Assembly (NCBI GenBank): GCA_963726135.1
Contig: CAVSBE010000001.1
Span: 496,001 to 560,000 of the forward strand
From: Bog-473 sp963726135
GTDB taxonomy: Bacteria > Actinomycetota > Acidimicrobiia > Acidimicrobiales > RAAP-2
DNA length: 64,000 nt
Direction: 5' to 3'
The notes under the pieces: generated by a model
The model's input: only the letters and a program-made list of their open reading frames with translations
Told to the model about the DNA's origin: nothing
Database searches by the model: none
In this document: positions 47,907-56,364 of the stretch, in pieces
Layout: each line of letters begins with the position of its first letter
Position numbering within the stretch: the first letter of the stretch is position 1
Made by a program: the position numbers and the translations under genes

Positions 47907-50900
47907 TCAACCGGTCTTGAGCACAATGGTGGCCATGAGCCATACTGTGCTGGCGCCCGTATGGACGCTGGCACTTGGCATAGCTCCCGCAGCCACCACC
48001 TGATCCTCGGCCAGGAACTCCACGTCCCCTGTGGGCGAGACGTTGGAGCGCACGCTGTAGCCGCTCCCCCCAGCAAGGGTGTCACCGAACCCGGAATCGG
48101 CGTACAGACCGAGGGCTAGCTCGTTGGCTGCCCCTGTGGCTGACGTCGACCCTGACGTGACTGTTGCCGCTGACCCGGTCGTCCCTGAAGCGGTCTTTTG
48201 CTGGTCGACGACCGAGTTATCGGCGACTGTCGACAAGCCCGAGTATTCCAGCGCTGCAACACCGACATCGGCCTTGGAGGACGGCGTGACGGTCACCGCT
48301 GGGCGGGCTCCGGCTCCCGCCGTTACCGGTGCCGACCAGACTGACATCTCCGTGTTGTCAGAAGCCGTGAAATGAGTCAGCTCCACGAACCCGTCGCCGG
48401 CCGAGTCGGTCACCGACTTCGCGGTGGCGCCCGAGGAGCTCCACACCCCGACCTCGACGACTAACCGGTTGCCCGATCCCAGGGCCGTGGACGGAGTGAC
48501 CGCTAGTGATGACACCGAACTCGCGTGTTTGCTCACCTGCTGCACGAATGCAGGCGGCGAGACTCCCGCGGGTGTGACGGCGTTGGAGGGGGCGGAGCTC
48601 GGGCCGGTTCCCACCGCGTTGGTGGCGGTCACCGTGAAGGTGTAGCTGGTGCCGTTTTCCAGACCGCCCACTGTCACCGACGTCGCAGGAGGCGCCCCGG
48701 TGACCGCGACTGCGGGCTGAGCTACCGACCCAATATACGGCGTCACCCTGTATGAACTGATCGGGCTGTCACCGCTCGCCGGAGCCGTCCAGTTCACCGT
48801 CGCCGACCCGTTGCCGGGGAGCGCCACCACTCCCGTGGCCGCCCCGGGCACTGTCGCGTTGGCGGCCGGCCCGAGGTTGAGGATCGGGGCGATGGAGGGA
48901 ACGCCGTTCTTATTGAGGATGAAGAGCATGTAGTTACCTGGTGGGGCGACCGCTGCCGACGAGGGCAGCTGCACGTTGAGCCCGCCGGTACCGGTCGTGA
49001 AGCTCAAGGGGACGAAGTGCTGGTCCATGTCAATTTGGTGAGTGTCGGCGCCGAGCGAGACGAGGTTCACGGCGCTGATCGAGGCGGCGTCGGGCGTGCC
49101 GACCGAGATGGAGCTTCCATAGCCGGCCTGCGAGGGTATGGAGGTGATGGTGGGGCGGGGACCGTTCGATAGGTACGGGGGCGAGTAGATCTGTGCGGAG
49201 AACTGCCCTGGGTCCGAGGAGCTCTCCTCATGGCCGCCCCCGGCAACGAGCACCGTTCCGTCGGGCATCAGCACCGCCGTCGAATGGTAGTTCCGCGCCG
49301 CTGACATCGAGGCGACCGTCGTCCATGTCCCGGTCGAAGGATCCCAGATCTCGGCTGGGAGGACTCCGGTGGTGACGTTGGTCTGGCTGCTGGTCGCCTC
49401 GCCTCCGACGGCGAGCACGTTTCCGTCGGCTAGCATTGTTAGCGTGTGGTAGACGCGGGCGTAGTTCATCGGCGTCGTCGGCTGCCACGTCGGGTTGTTA
49501 GCCGTCAGGTCGATCGTCGCAGCGGTCGACTGGGCGTTTGTAGTGGTGTTCTCACTGGGCGCGCCGCCGCTATAGAGGATGTGGCCGGGACGGTACATCA
49601 CCGACGAGCCGTTGAGGATCCCGCTGGAGCTGTTCACCTGCGCCCACGACGGTGCGGACACGTTCAGCTCGAACGATTCGTCCACCGATGGCGCCATGGT
49701 GTACACGTTGCCGTTCGGTAGCAGGTAAGAGAATGGGTACTCCGGCTCTTGGACCTGGGCCGTCGATATCGAGGATAGAAGCGTCCAGGTGTTCTTGACT
49801 GGGTCGTAGATCTCGGGGTTGTTGGAGTATGTGGTGCTTCCGGCTTGCCCGCTGATGGCGACGTACCGGCCGTCGGGGAGTTCGGTCACGGTCGGATACC
49901 AGCGGGGCTCGTGCATGTCAGCCACGCGCGTCCAGGTGGAGGTGGCCGGGTCGAAGATGTTCGTGTCGACGATTCCGACTTGCCCCGTTGTCAACGCCCC
50001 GTAGCCCCCGATCACGAGGACACGCCCGTCAGGCAGTTCGGCCGTCCCGGAGCAGAAGATGCTATCGGGAGCGTTGATCGTCGACTCGAAGACCTGAGTG
50101 GTCGGATTCCAGACGTAGGTCGGCTCCGGCTGCTGCCAGCCGTCCCACAGCACGAACTTGCCGTTCGGAAGTAACACAGAATGTACGGCCACGATCGGCC
50201 AGGACATCAACGACGACCACTGACCAGGCCCAACGGCGCTCGGGATGACGGCGTTCGATGGGGTCGATGCGGGCCCCGTGCCGACCTTGTTGGTAGCGGC
50301 GACGGTGAAGGTGTAGGAGCTGCCGTTGGCAAGACCGTTGACACTCACCGACGTCGGAGGGGGCGACCCGCCGACCGTCACGGCAGGCTGAGCCGCTGAC
50401 CCGAGGTAAGGGGTCACGATGTAGGAGGTAATCGCGCTGCCGCCGTTCGACGGGGCCACCCAACTCACTAGCGCAGACGCGTTGCCGGCAGCCGCCACCA
50501 CATTCGACGGCGCCCCAGGCAAGGTCGGTGGCGTCGTAGCCCCGCTCTTGAGCACAATGGTGGCCATGAGCCATACTGTGCTGGCGCCGGTATGGACGCT
50601 GGCACTTGGCGTAGCTCCCGCAGCCACCACCTGATCCTCGGCCAGGAACTCCACGTCCCCTGTGGGCGAGACGTTGGAGCGCACGCTGTAGCCGCTCCCC
50701 CCAGCAAGGGTGTCACCGAACCCGGAATCGGCGTACAGACCGAGGGCTAGCTCGTTGGCTGCCCCTGTGGCTGACGTCGACCCTGACGTGACTGTTGCCG
50801 CTGACCCGGTCGTCCCTGAAGCGGTCTTTTGCTGGTCGACGACCGAGTTATCGGCGACTGTCGACAAGCCCGAGTATTCCAGCGCTGCAACACCGACATC

Positions 50901-51299
50901 GGCCTTGGAGGACGGCGTGACGGTCACCGCTGGGCGGGCTCCGGCTCCCGCCGTTACCGGTGCCGACCAGACTGACATCTCCGTGTTGTCAGAAGCCGTG
51001 AAATGAGTCAGCTCCACGAACCCGTCGCCGGCCGAGTCGGTCACCGACTTCGCGGTGGCGCCCGAGGAGCTCCACACCCCGACCTCCACCACCAGCCGGT
51101 TGCCGGACCCTAGCGCCGACGCGGGCGTTACGGCCAAGCTCGTCACCGAGCCAGCATGCCCCGTCACTTGCTGCACGAACGCCGGAGCAGTCGCCGCGCT
51201 CGATCGATTAGCGTACGCGAGTGTCGTGGCGCACACGGCCGCGACCACGAGTCCCGCCACGAGGGACCTGCCAACCCTGCTGCTGGATAATGGGCTCAT
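47907..51299 (-). CDS. secreted galactose-oxidase-like copper radical oxidase with duplicated terminal domain
   Basis: 1130 residues from ATG 51299 (MSPLSSSRVGRSL) with a signal peptide ending near AYANRSSAA. Order: beta domain A (about 36-250), Fn3 (255-350), seven-bladed Kelch domain (355-690), DUF1929 (695-800), Fn3 (805-905), beta domain A' (915-1127). The active-site set of galactose/glyoxal oxidases is visible: Cys in SIFCSGTAELPDG, Tyr in EPRWYPTVTELPDG (the Tyr-Cys cofactor pair), Tyr-His in ARNYHSTAVLMPDG and His in GADTHQIDMDQHF. It should oxidise an alcohol or aldehyde to make H2O2 outside the cell. Domains A and A' are almost identical in DNA sequence. Confidence 0.9.
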   Translation of the reverse strand: MSPLSSSRVGRSLVAGLVVAAVCATTLAYANRSSAATAPAFVQQVTGHAGSVTSLAVTPASALGSGNRLVVEVGVWSSSGATAKSVTDSAGDGFVELTHFTASDNTEMSVWSAPVTAGAGARPAVTVTPSSKADVGVAALEYSGLSTVADNSVVDQQKTASGTTGSAATVTSGSTSATGAANELALGLYADSGFGDTLAGGSGYSVRSNVSPTGDVEFLAEDQVVAAGATPSASVHTGASTVWLMATIVLKSGATTPPTLPGAPSNVVAAAGNASALVSWVAPSNGGSAITSYIVTPYLGSAAQPAVTVGGSPPPTSVSVNGLANGSSYTFTVAATNKVGTGPASTPSNAVIPSAVGPGQWSSLMSWPIVAVHSVLLPNGKFVLWDGWQQPEPTYVWNPTTQVFESTINAPDSIFCSGTAELPDGRVLVIGGYGALTTGQVGIVDTNIFDPATSTWTRVADMHEPRWYPTVTELPDGRYVAISGQAGSTTYSNNPEIYDPVKNTWTLLSSISTAQVQEPEYPFSYLLPNGNVYTMAPSVDESFELNVSAPSWAQVNSSSGILNGSSVMYRPGHILYSGGAPSENTTTNAQSTAATIDLTANNPTWQPTTPMNYARVYHTLTMLADGNVLAVGGEATSSQTNVTTGVLPAEIWDPSTGTWTTVASMSAARNYHSTAVLMPDGTVLVAGGGHEESSSDPGQFSAQIYSPPYLSNGPRPTITSIPSQAGYGSSISVGTPDAASISAVNLVSLGADTHQIDMDQHFVPLSFTTGTGGLNVQLPSSAAVAPPGNYMLFILNKNGVPSIAPILNLGPAANATVPGAATGVVALPGNGSATVNWTAPASGDSPISSYRVTPYIGSVAQPAVAVTGAPPATSVTVGGLENGTSYTFTVTATNAVGTGPSSAPSNAVTPAGVSPPAFVQQVSKHASSVSSLAVTPSTALGSGNRLVVEVGVWSSSGATAKSVTDSAGDGFVELTHFTASDNTEMSVWSAPVTAGAGARPAVTVTPSSKADVGVAALEYSGLSTVADNSVVDQQKTASGTTGSAATVTSGSTSATGAANELALGLYADSGFGDTLAGGSGYSVRSNVSPTGDVEFLAEDQVVAAGAMPSASVHTGASTVWLMATIVLKTG
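47916..48452. repeat. 537-bp near-identical direct repeat, copy 1 (partner 50547-51083)
   Basis: The two copies lie 2631 bases apart inside the copper radical oxidase gene, in frame, and differ at only a few positions that I could find, for example CCC/CCG and CAT/CGT near their left ends. They encode domains A' and A. Confidence 0.9.
50547..51083. repeat. 537-bp near-identical direct repeat, copy 2
   Basis: Partner of 47916-48452; encodes residues about 72-250 of the copper radical oxidase. Similarity at the protein level continues for about 35 further residues toward the N-terminus with more divergence. Confidence 0.9.
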
Positions 51300-51699
51300 C
51301 CGGCGCTTCTGTGGTTCCGCGTTCGGTGTCGAAGCACGAAGGACCATATCGTCCAACCCTCCCGTACAGGCACGCGCCACAGAGTGGCTGCTTCGTCACA
51401 AGAGCCACGTACCCGTCGCCTGATACTTCTGGGCACCATCTTGGCGCGGGGCAGGAGGCAGGAGACAGGAGGACTCGCCCTGCGGTCCGGGCCGTTGCTC
51501 ACATCCTCAACGGCGAGACAGATCGGACGTACGGCGAAGACTCACGATGGAGAAACGCCGGAAGCCCCGTTGTCTCGAGGCTGGCCCCGGTGTAGAAGGA
51601 CCACCACCAGGATTCCGCCACGTCCACATTGCGCCACCGTGGGAGCAGAACATCCCCTCCTGACTGTCACTCGCCTCAAGGGTCTTGTGCGGGGAGGGG
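51300..51699. other. region upstream of the copper radical oxidase
   Basis: About 400 bases between the oxidase start and the WhiB-like gene. It should carry the oxidase promoter. Otherwise I see nothing. Confidence 0.35.
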
Positions 51700-52188
51700 T
51701 TACACCCAAGTCTGACAAACAAATGGAATTGCCGCGCGACCGCGCCAGCCGCCACTATCGCAAGCCGCCACGCGGATCGAGCTTCGCCTGCATCGTTGTT
51801 GGCTCACACCGCAAGCCTGAAGCGCCTTCACCCAATTCAGGGGGACCCCCGGGCGCGGTGCTCTCCGCTGAAATCCGAACAGCCGACAAACCGGGCTCAG
51901 CGCGCGTCGTCCGTTCCCGCCCCAAAGGCCGGTGATCGACTCGTCCGCCAGGTCGAATGCGAGGCACTTCTCCCGCACCAGGCATCGGGCGCAAATATCC
52001 CGGGTTGGCGCCACTGAAGGGCTCCTGGGAGTGTTGCGGACGAACTCATGGGCGCCACTTTCCCGGCAGGCGGCACGCTGGTGCCAGCCTCGTCGTCGCA
52101 CCGTTGCGCCACCGCGACGGCAACGTCTCTCGCGTCTCCTTACCGATTCCGAACCGCGAAGCACGCTGATTGCAAACAGGGCCGTCAT
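51700..52188 (-). CDS. WhiB-family iron-sulfur regulator with unusual basic tail
   Basis: ATG 52188 gives 162 residues. The WhiB core reads WHQRAACRES, then ICARCLVREKCLAFDLADES and GLWGG, with four cysteines (C, CxxC, x5, C) for a 4Fe-4S cluster and the G-x-W-G-G turn that contacts sigma factor. Most WhiB proteins end about 20 residues after that turn; here the frame runs on for about 75 residues rich in Arg, Cys and Trp. The Arg-rich N-terminus is also odd. A frameshift near the turn is possible. It lies beside secreted-enzyme genes it might regulate. Confidence 0.8.
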   Translation of the reverse strand: MTALFAISVLRGSESVRRRERRCRRGGATVRRRGWHQRAACRESGAHEFVRNTPRSPSVAPTRDICARCLVREKCLAFDLADESITGLWGGNGRRALSPVCRLFGFQRRAPRPGVPLNWVKALQACGVSQQRCRRSSIRVAACDSGGWRGRAAIPFVCQTWV

Positions 52189-52217
52189 ACTGGGCTGCAA
52201 GCTTCTTCTGAACGACT

Positions 52218-52262
52218 CGACCCCGCCCTTTCCTCGGTCCCCCCAGAGTGGCGGGGTCGTTT
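52218..52262 (+). terminator. strong hairpin followed by TTT
   Basis: CGACCCCGCC (52218-52227) pairs perfectly with GGCGGGGTCG (52250-52259), then TTT. It could be a terminator or leader hairpin for the plus-strand gene starting at 52376, or lie in the WhiB promoter region. Direction is a guess from the T-run. Confidence 0.4.
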
Positions 52263-52375
52263 GGCGTCCGTCCCCGAGCGGCATGGGACAGCCGGACTCA
52301 GAGGGAGTAGCGTTCCAGACAACGGGTGCTGGACTGCAGCGCGGAGCCTAGTTCGTCAGTTGATGGGAGTTCGCA

Positions 52376-53839
52376 GTGATGGCTCGCCCGATTGCTTTGT
52401 TTGCAAGGCTTTGTGTCACAACCGCCCTCGTGGCTACGAGTGCGACTGTTCTGTTGCAGGTCACCGGCACAGTGCCCGCCGCTGCGGCGGACGTGGCACC
52501 CACCGTCACCACACAGCCGGTCAGCCACTCCTACACCTCTGGGCAATCGCTCACCTTCACCGCCGCGGCCAGCGGCACCCCGAGCCCCACCGTGCAGTGG
52601 CAGTATTCGCTCGACACCGGCAGCACCTGGACCAACCTCTCGGGGGCCACATCGACCACATTCACCAGTGGAGCGCTCAACGGCTTGGAGAACAACTGGG
52701 AGCTCCGTGCGGTCTTCACCAACTCGGTCAGCTCGGCCACCTCAAACGCGGCAGTGATGACATTTACGGCAGCCCCGGTCGTGACCACCCAGCCGCTGAG
52801 TCAGTCCTACACCTCTGGGCAATCGCTCACCTTCACCGCCGCGGCCAGCGGCACTCCGAGCCCCACCGTGCAGTGGCAGTATTCGCTCAACACCGGCAGC
52901 ACCTGGACCAACCTCTCGGGGGCCACATCGACCACATTCACCAGTGGAGCGCTCAACGGCTTGGAGAACAACTGGGAGCTCCGGGCGGTCTTCACCAACT
53001 CGGTCAGCTCGGCCACCTCAAACCCCGCCACGATGAGGTTCACGGCAGCGCCGCCACCCTCGCACGGCTACTGGCTGGTCGGCTCTGACGGAGGCATCTT
53101 CACGTTCGGGCAGGCCCAGTTCCAAGGTTCCACTGGCTCGCTCAGGCTTCAGCGTCCCGTGGTCGGGATAACGCCTACCCCGAACAAGAACGGGTATTGG
53201 TTGGTCGCGTCTGACGGTGGCGTGTTCGCCTTCAACGCCCCCTTCGTGCAGTCGATACCAGGCCTCGGACTGCACCCTGCAGGTTCGGGCCTTTCCAACA
53301 GTTTGAACGAGCCCATCGTCGGTATCGTTTCGTCCACCAGCGGGCAGGGCTACTACATGGTGGCCTCCGACGGCGGTGTGTTTGCCTTCAACTCCACCTT
53401 CGCCGGCTCGTGTCCGGGCATCGGCGGCTGCAGCGGAGCGGCCGTCGCGGTGACTCCCGACGCCAGTGGCAACGGGTACTGGCTCGTCACGGCCACCGGC
53501 CACGTCTACGCATTCGGGGATGCCCCGTACTTCGGTGCACCAGGTCCCCAGAGCTCCTCGATCACCTCGATGGTGCGCACCCCGGACCGCGGCGGATACT
53601 GGGTTCTCGATGCCAATGGTCAGGTCTTCCCCTACGGAGACGCGGCCAACCTTGGCGGTCCAATCGGGTCAACGGGAGGCTTCAACCCGGCTACCGCGAT
53701 CTTTGCCACCCCCGACGGTGGGGGTTATTGGGTGGCTTCCGCCTACGGGTCCGTCTTCCCCTACGGCGACGCCCCCAATGACGGGTCTATGACCGGCACC
53801 CACCTCAATGGGTACATCGTCGCCGGCACCGGGTTCTGA
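52376..53839 (+). CDS. secreted protein with two Ig-like domains and YWLV-type repeats
   Basis: 487 residues from GTG 52376 (or ATG 52379) with GGGAG upstream. The signal peptide ends near PAAAADVAP. Two 92-residue Ig-like domains (GQSLTFTAAASGTPSPTVQW ... NWELRAVFTNSVSSATSN) are nearly identical to each other. From about residue 225 six diverged repeats follow: GYWLVGSDGGIFTFGQAQFQ, GYWLVASDGGVFAFN, GYYMVASDGGVFAFN, GYWLVTATGHVYAFGDAPYF, GYWVLDANGQVFPYGDAANL, GYWVASAYGSVFPYGDAPND. There is no catalytic domain, so it may be a wall- or glycan-binding adhesin sharing the repeat module of the SGNH enzymes. Confidence 0.82.
   Translation: MMARPIALFARLCVTTALVATSATVLLQVTGTVPAAAADVAPTVTTQPVSHSYTSGQSLTFTAAASGTPSPTVQWQYSLDTGSTWTNLSGATSTTFTSGALNGLENNWELRAVFTNSVSSATSNAAVMTFTAAPVVTTQPLSQSYTSGQSLTFTAAASGTPSPTVQWQYSLNTGSTWTNLSGATSTTFTSGALNGLENNWELRAVFTNSVSSATSNPATMRFTAAPPPSHGYWLVGSDGGIFTFGQAQFQGSTGSLRLQRPVVGITPTPNKNGYWLVASDGGVFAFNAPFVQSIPGLGLHPAGSGLSNSLNEPIVGIVSSTSGQGYYMVASDGGVFAFNSTFAGSCPGIGGCSGAAVAVTPDASGNGYWLVTATGHVYAFGDAPYFGAPGPQSSSITSMVRTPDRGGYWVLDANGQVFPYGDAANLGGPIGSTGGFNPATAIFATPDGGGYWVASAYGSVFPYGDAPNDGSMTGTHLNGYIVAGTGF
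52507..53049. repeat. tandem 276-bp repeat (two Ig-like domains)
   Basis: Two units of 276 bp (92 codons) in tandem, with only scattered differences such as GAC/AAC and ACC/ACT. Recent duplication inside the gene. Confidence 0.85.
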
Positions 53840-54100
53840 CTGGTTTGGTTCTCAGAATCCGCAGGGGTATCCCCGAACGTCGACCGGTAGGTGGGCACTA
53901 CGGCTTCTTCGGGGCGGCATCATTGTTCCATCGACTACTCCAGTGCCTTTCACGAGCGGCCAACTCCCGGACCTGCGGGTGGACGTCGAGCGAGGGAGGC
54001 TGGCCTTCACTCCAAGGGTGCTGACGGGTGACCAGCACGCGGCTTACGACGTAGTCCTCAACGGAGTCACGGCGTCACCGCCGGCCCGTGTACAACAGAC
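53840..54100. other. intergenic region between convergent genes
   Basis: About 260 bases. A plus-strand frame reads SGQLPDLRVDVERGRLAF and looks protein-like but is not recognised; it may be a fragment. Confidence 0.3.
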
Positions 54101-54220
54101 CGTGTCGGAGGAGCGATTCTTCTCGTAAATAGACGGAACTGGCAGGCGGAGTGGACGGTCTGATCAGCTCGATGCAGACGTTTCAGGGATCCAACCTCAA
54201 TTCGGAAACGTCCGCTTCCG

Positions 54221-55925
54221 TCAGGCCATGCCCACGATGGGTGCGTTGAGCGGATCGCCCCCCGTCGATCCGTAGAACTGGGCCGAACCGAAGCTGAACA
54301 CCCCCCCGTCAGAAGCCACCTCCCAGTAGCCATTCCCCCCAGGGGCGGCGGCCATGCCCACGATGGGCGCGTTGAGCGGTTTGGCTCCCACCGATCCGTA
54401 GAACTGGGCCGAACCGAAGCTGAACACCCCCCCGTCAGAAGCCACCTCCCAGTAGCCATTCCCCCCAGGGGCGGCGGCCATGCCCACGATGGGCGCGTTG
54501 AGCGGTTTGGCTCCCACCGATCCGTAGAACTGGGCCGAACCGAAGCTGAACACCCCCCCGTCAGAAGCCACCTCCCAGTAGCCATTCCCCCCAGGGGCGG
54601 CGGCCATGCCCACGATGGGCGCGTTGAGCGGTTTGGCTCCCACCGATCCGTAGAACTGGGCCGAACCGAAGCTGAACACCCCCCCGTCAGAAGCCACCTC
54701 CCAGTAGCCATTCCCCCCAGGGGCGGCGGCCATGCCCACGATGGGCGCGTTGAGCGGTTTGGCTCCCACCGATCCGTAGAACTGGGCCGAACCGAAGCTG
54801 AACACCCCCCCGTCAGAAGCCACCTCCCAGTAGCCATTCCCCCCAGGGGCGGCGGCCATGCCCACGATGGGCGCGTTGAGCGGATCGCCCCCCGTCGATC
54901 CGTAGAACTGGGCCGAACCGAAGCTGAACACCCCCCCGTCAGAAGCCACCTCCGAGTAGCCAGGGTCAATTACTTGCTCGAAAGAGTCGGCCAAATTCGG
55001 CGTAGCCCAGGTCATTGGTGTGGATATTGCTGTCCAGCTCGACACACATCAACGTCCACTCACAGATGACCGCCACGTTCTGCGGCACCGTCATCCCGAG
55101 ATAGGACCCAGTCAGGGCGAAGTTCGTCGTCTCAAACAGCACGGCAGGGTCGGCCATCGCTGCGCCATTCGCACCATAGATCTGTGCGAGAAGGGTGTTG
55201 AGGGACACCACGTACGTCGCGGACTGCTGTGCCAAGGTTTGGCCGCTTCCCCCGAGCAGCCACCCAGCCAGAAATCCGTCGTAGTAGTCCATTCCGTAGA
55301 TCGACAGCCCTGGATATGCGGACCGGAGTCCGCCGAGGATTTGCGGAAGTTCTGCGCTCACTTCGTTCATCCCGTTCTGAATACACGTTCCGTCGATTCC
55401 GAAGCCTGGCGGCTGGAGCAGGATGGACCCGAGTGAGGCTGCCATACATCCGAGGACGTTGTTGATCCCGATGTCGATGGTGAGTAAGGCGATCTGACCA
55501 GGATGCGCGCGAAGAAAGGCTTCGGCGTCTCCCAGCTGCGAACCGGTCGTATACGAACACCCACCACCGCTCAAGACCGACGTAGTGGTCGCACCGGAAC
55601 ATGACAAGTTGAGAAGCTGAAGATTCGGATGGCGGGTGAGCTCGTGCTGATAGATGAGATTGACGTAGTCGTTCGCCGGTTGGGTCGCCCCTACTCCGGC
55701 TGCGAGGGAGTCTCCCATCGCCACGTAGTACATGACCGGAGCCGTGGCCGAAGCCACCGTGGAGTCTGCACCCACCTTGAGAACCATCCCCCCGGCCACA
55801 AGGAGGAGCCCGACGAACAGTGACAAAGCCCGCCGTCCAATGGGCTTGTTGAAGCCGTCGGCCAAAGGCACAGTAGAACGTGCGTTGGCACGTCCCGCCC
55901 CAAGAGTGCGCACATAGCTTGGCAT
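54221..55925 (-). CDS. SGNH/GDSL hydrolase with six YWEV repeats (one frameshift)
   Basis: From ATG 55925 (MPSYVRTLGAG) a signal-anchor helix at about residues 33-52 is followed by block I YYVAMGDSLAAGVGA (GDSL at 71-74), TIDIGINNVLG and block V SNIHTNDLGYAE. One extra A in AAATT near 54993 shifts the frame; the 22.7-kb copy has AATT there and reads through, which supports error or recent mutation. Six 42-residue repeats follow, the outer two with STGGDP and the inner four with SVGAKP. Likely an exported lipase/esterase anchored at the cell surface. Confidence 0.85.
54230..54965. repeat. 126-bp tandem repeat array (six units)
   Basis: Six 126-bp units in the SGNH gene; the inner four are nearly identical in DNA, and the first and last share a variant segment (GGATCGCCCCCCGTC on the plus strand). 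The copy at 22.4 kb has only two units. Confidence 0.9.
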
Positions 55926-55931
55926 TTTGTC

Positions 55932-56270
55932 CTAGGTCCTCATTCGGTCACGGTCCCCACGACACGGAGCGTAGGACTGCCGCTCGGAACCGCTCATTCG
56001 GTGTCGTCGTGAACGTTGCAGCCCAAAGGGCCTCGCTTGTACGTGTGATTTCAGACCTTGCGGCCGTGAAGCAGCCATGCCGCGGAACCGGGAGGCCTCC
56101 CGATCATCCCCCTCGACCCAACGGATTAGGTCGGCTCTCGTGGCCTTCCGCTCTCTTTCTGCCCGCAAATATTCCAGTTCCGCCAATAGTTCTTCGATCG
56201 CGACCGCCGGAGCAGGGAAGTGACTTCTGAGAGTGTATTCTGAATACGTGGGATTTTCGTGGGATCCCAT
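55932..56270 (-). CDS. possible chimeric small ORF across the duplication edge
   Basis: An open frame of 112 codons. Its N-terminal half (AVAIEELLAELEYLRAERER, RADLIRWVEGDDREASRFRG) looks like a coiled-coil protein. Its C-terminal half is encoded by the duplicated block, whose other copy lacks the N-terminal half. It is either a truncated gene joined to unrelated sequence or chance. Confidence 0.3.
   Translation of the reverse strand: MGSHENPTYSEYTLRSHFPAPAVAIEELLAELEYLRAERERKATRADLIRWVEGDDREASRFRGMAASRPQGLKSHVQARPFGLQRSRRHRMSGSERQSYAPCRGDRDRMRT
56247..56266. repeat. 11-bp-spaced direct-repeat pair (CGTGGGAT)
   Basis: CGTGGGATT at 56247-56255 and CGTGGGATC at 56258-56266; third copy of the pair found at 33.55 and 47.56 kb. 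Confidence 0.6.
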
Positions 56271-56364
56271 TGGCCCTCGGGCAATACGCGGATCATTTCT
56301 TGCGATGCTGGAACTTCACCTTCGCTGTACCGGGGCCCTCACGACGAGATAACTTGCGACGGAA

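Larger units (their letters stand above)
54101..56083. repeat. segmental duplication, copy 2 (partner 22283-23758)
   Basis: Contains the third SGNH hydrolase gene with flanks. See copy 1 for boundaries and the 126-bp unit difference. Confidence 0.85.

Noticed and set aside
47627..48085. 152-codon minus-strand frame at the oxidase 3' end
   Set aside because: Different frame from both the oxidase and the SGNH remnant; neither explains it as coding.
54230..54965. CRISPR or satellite array
   Set aside because: Same reason: coding repeats in the SGNH protein, no spacers.
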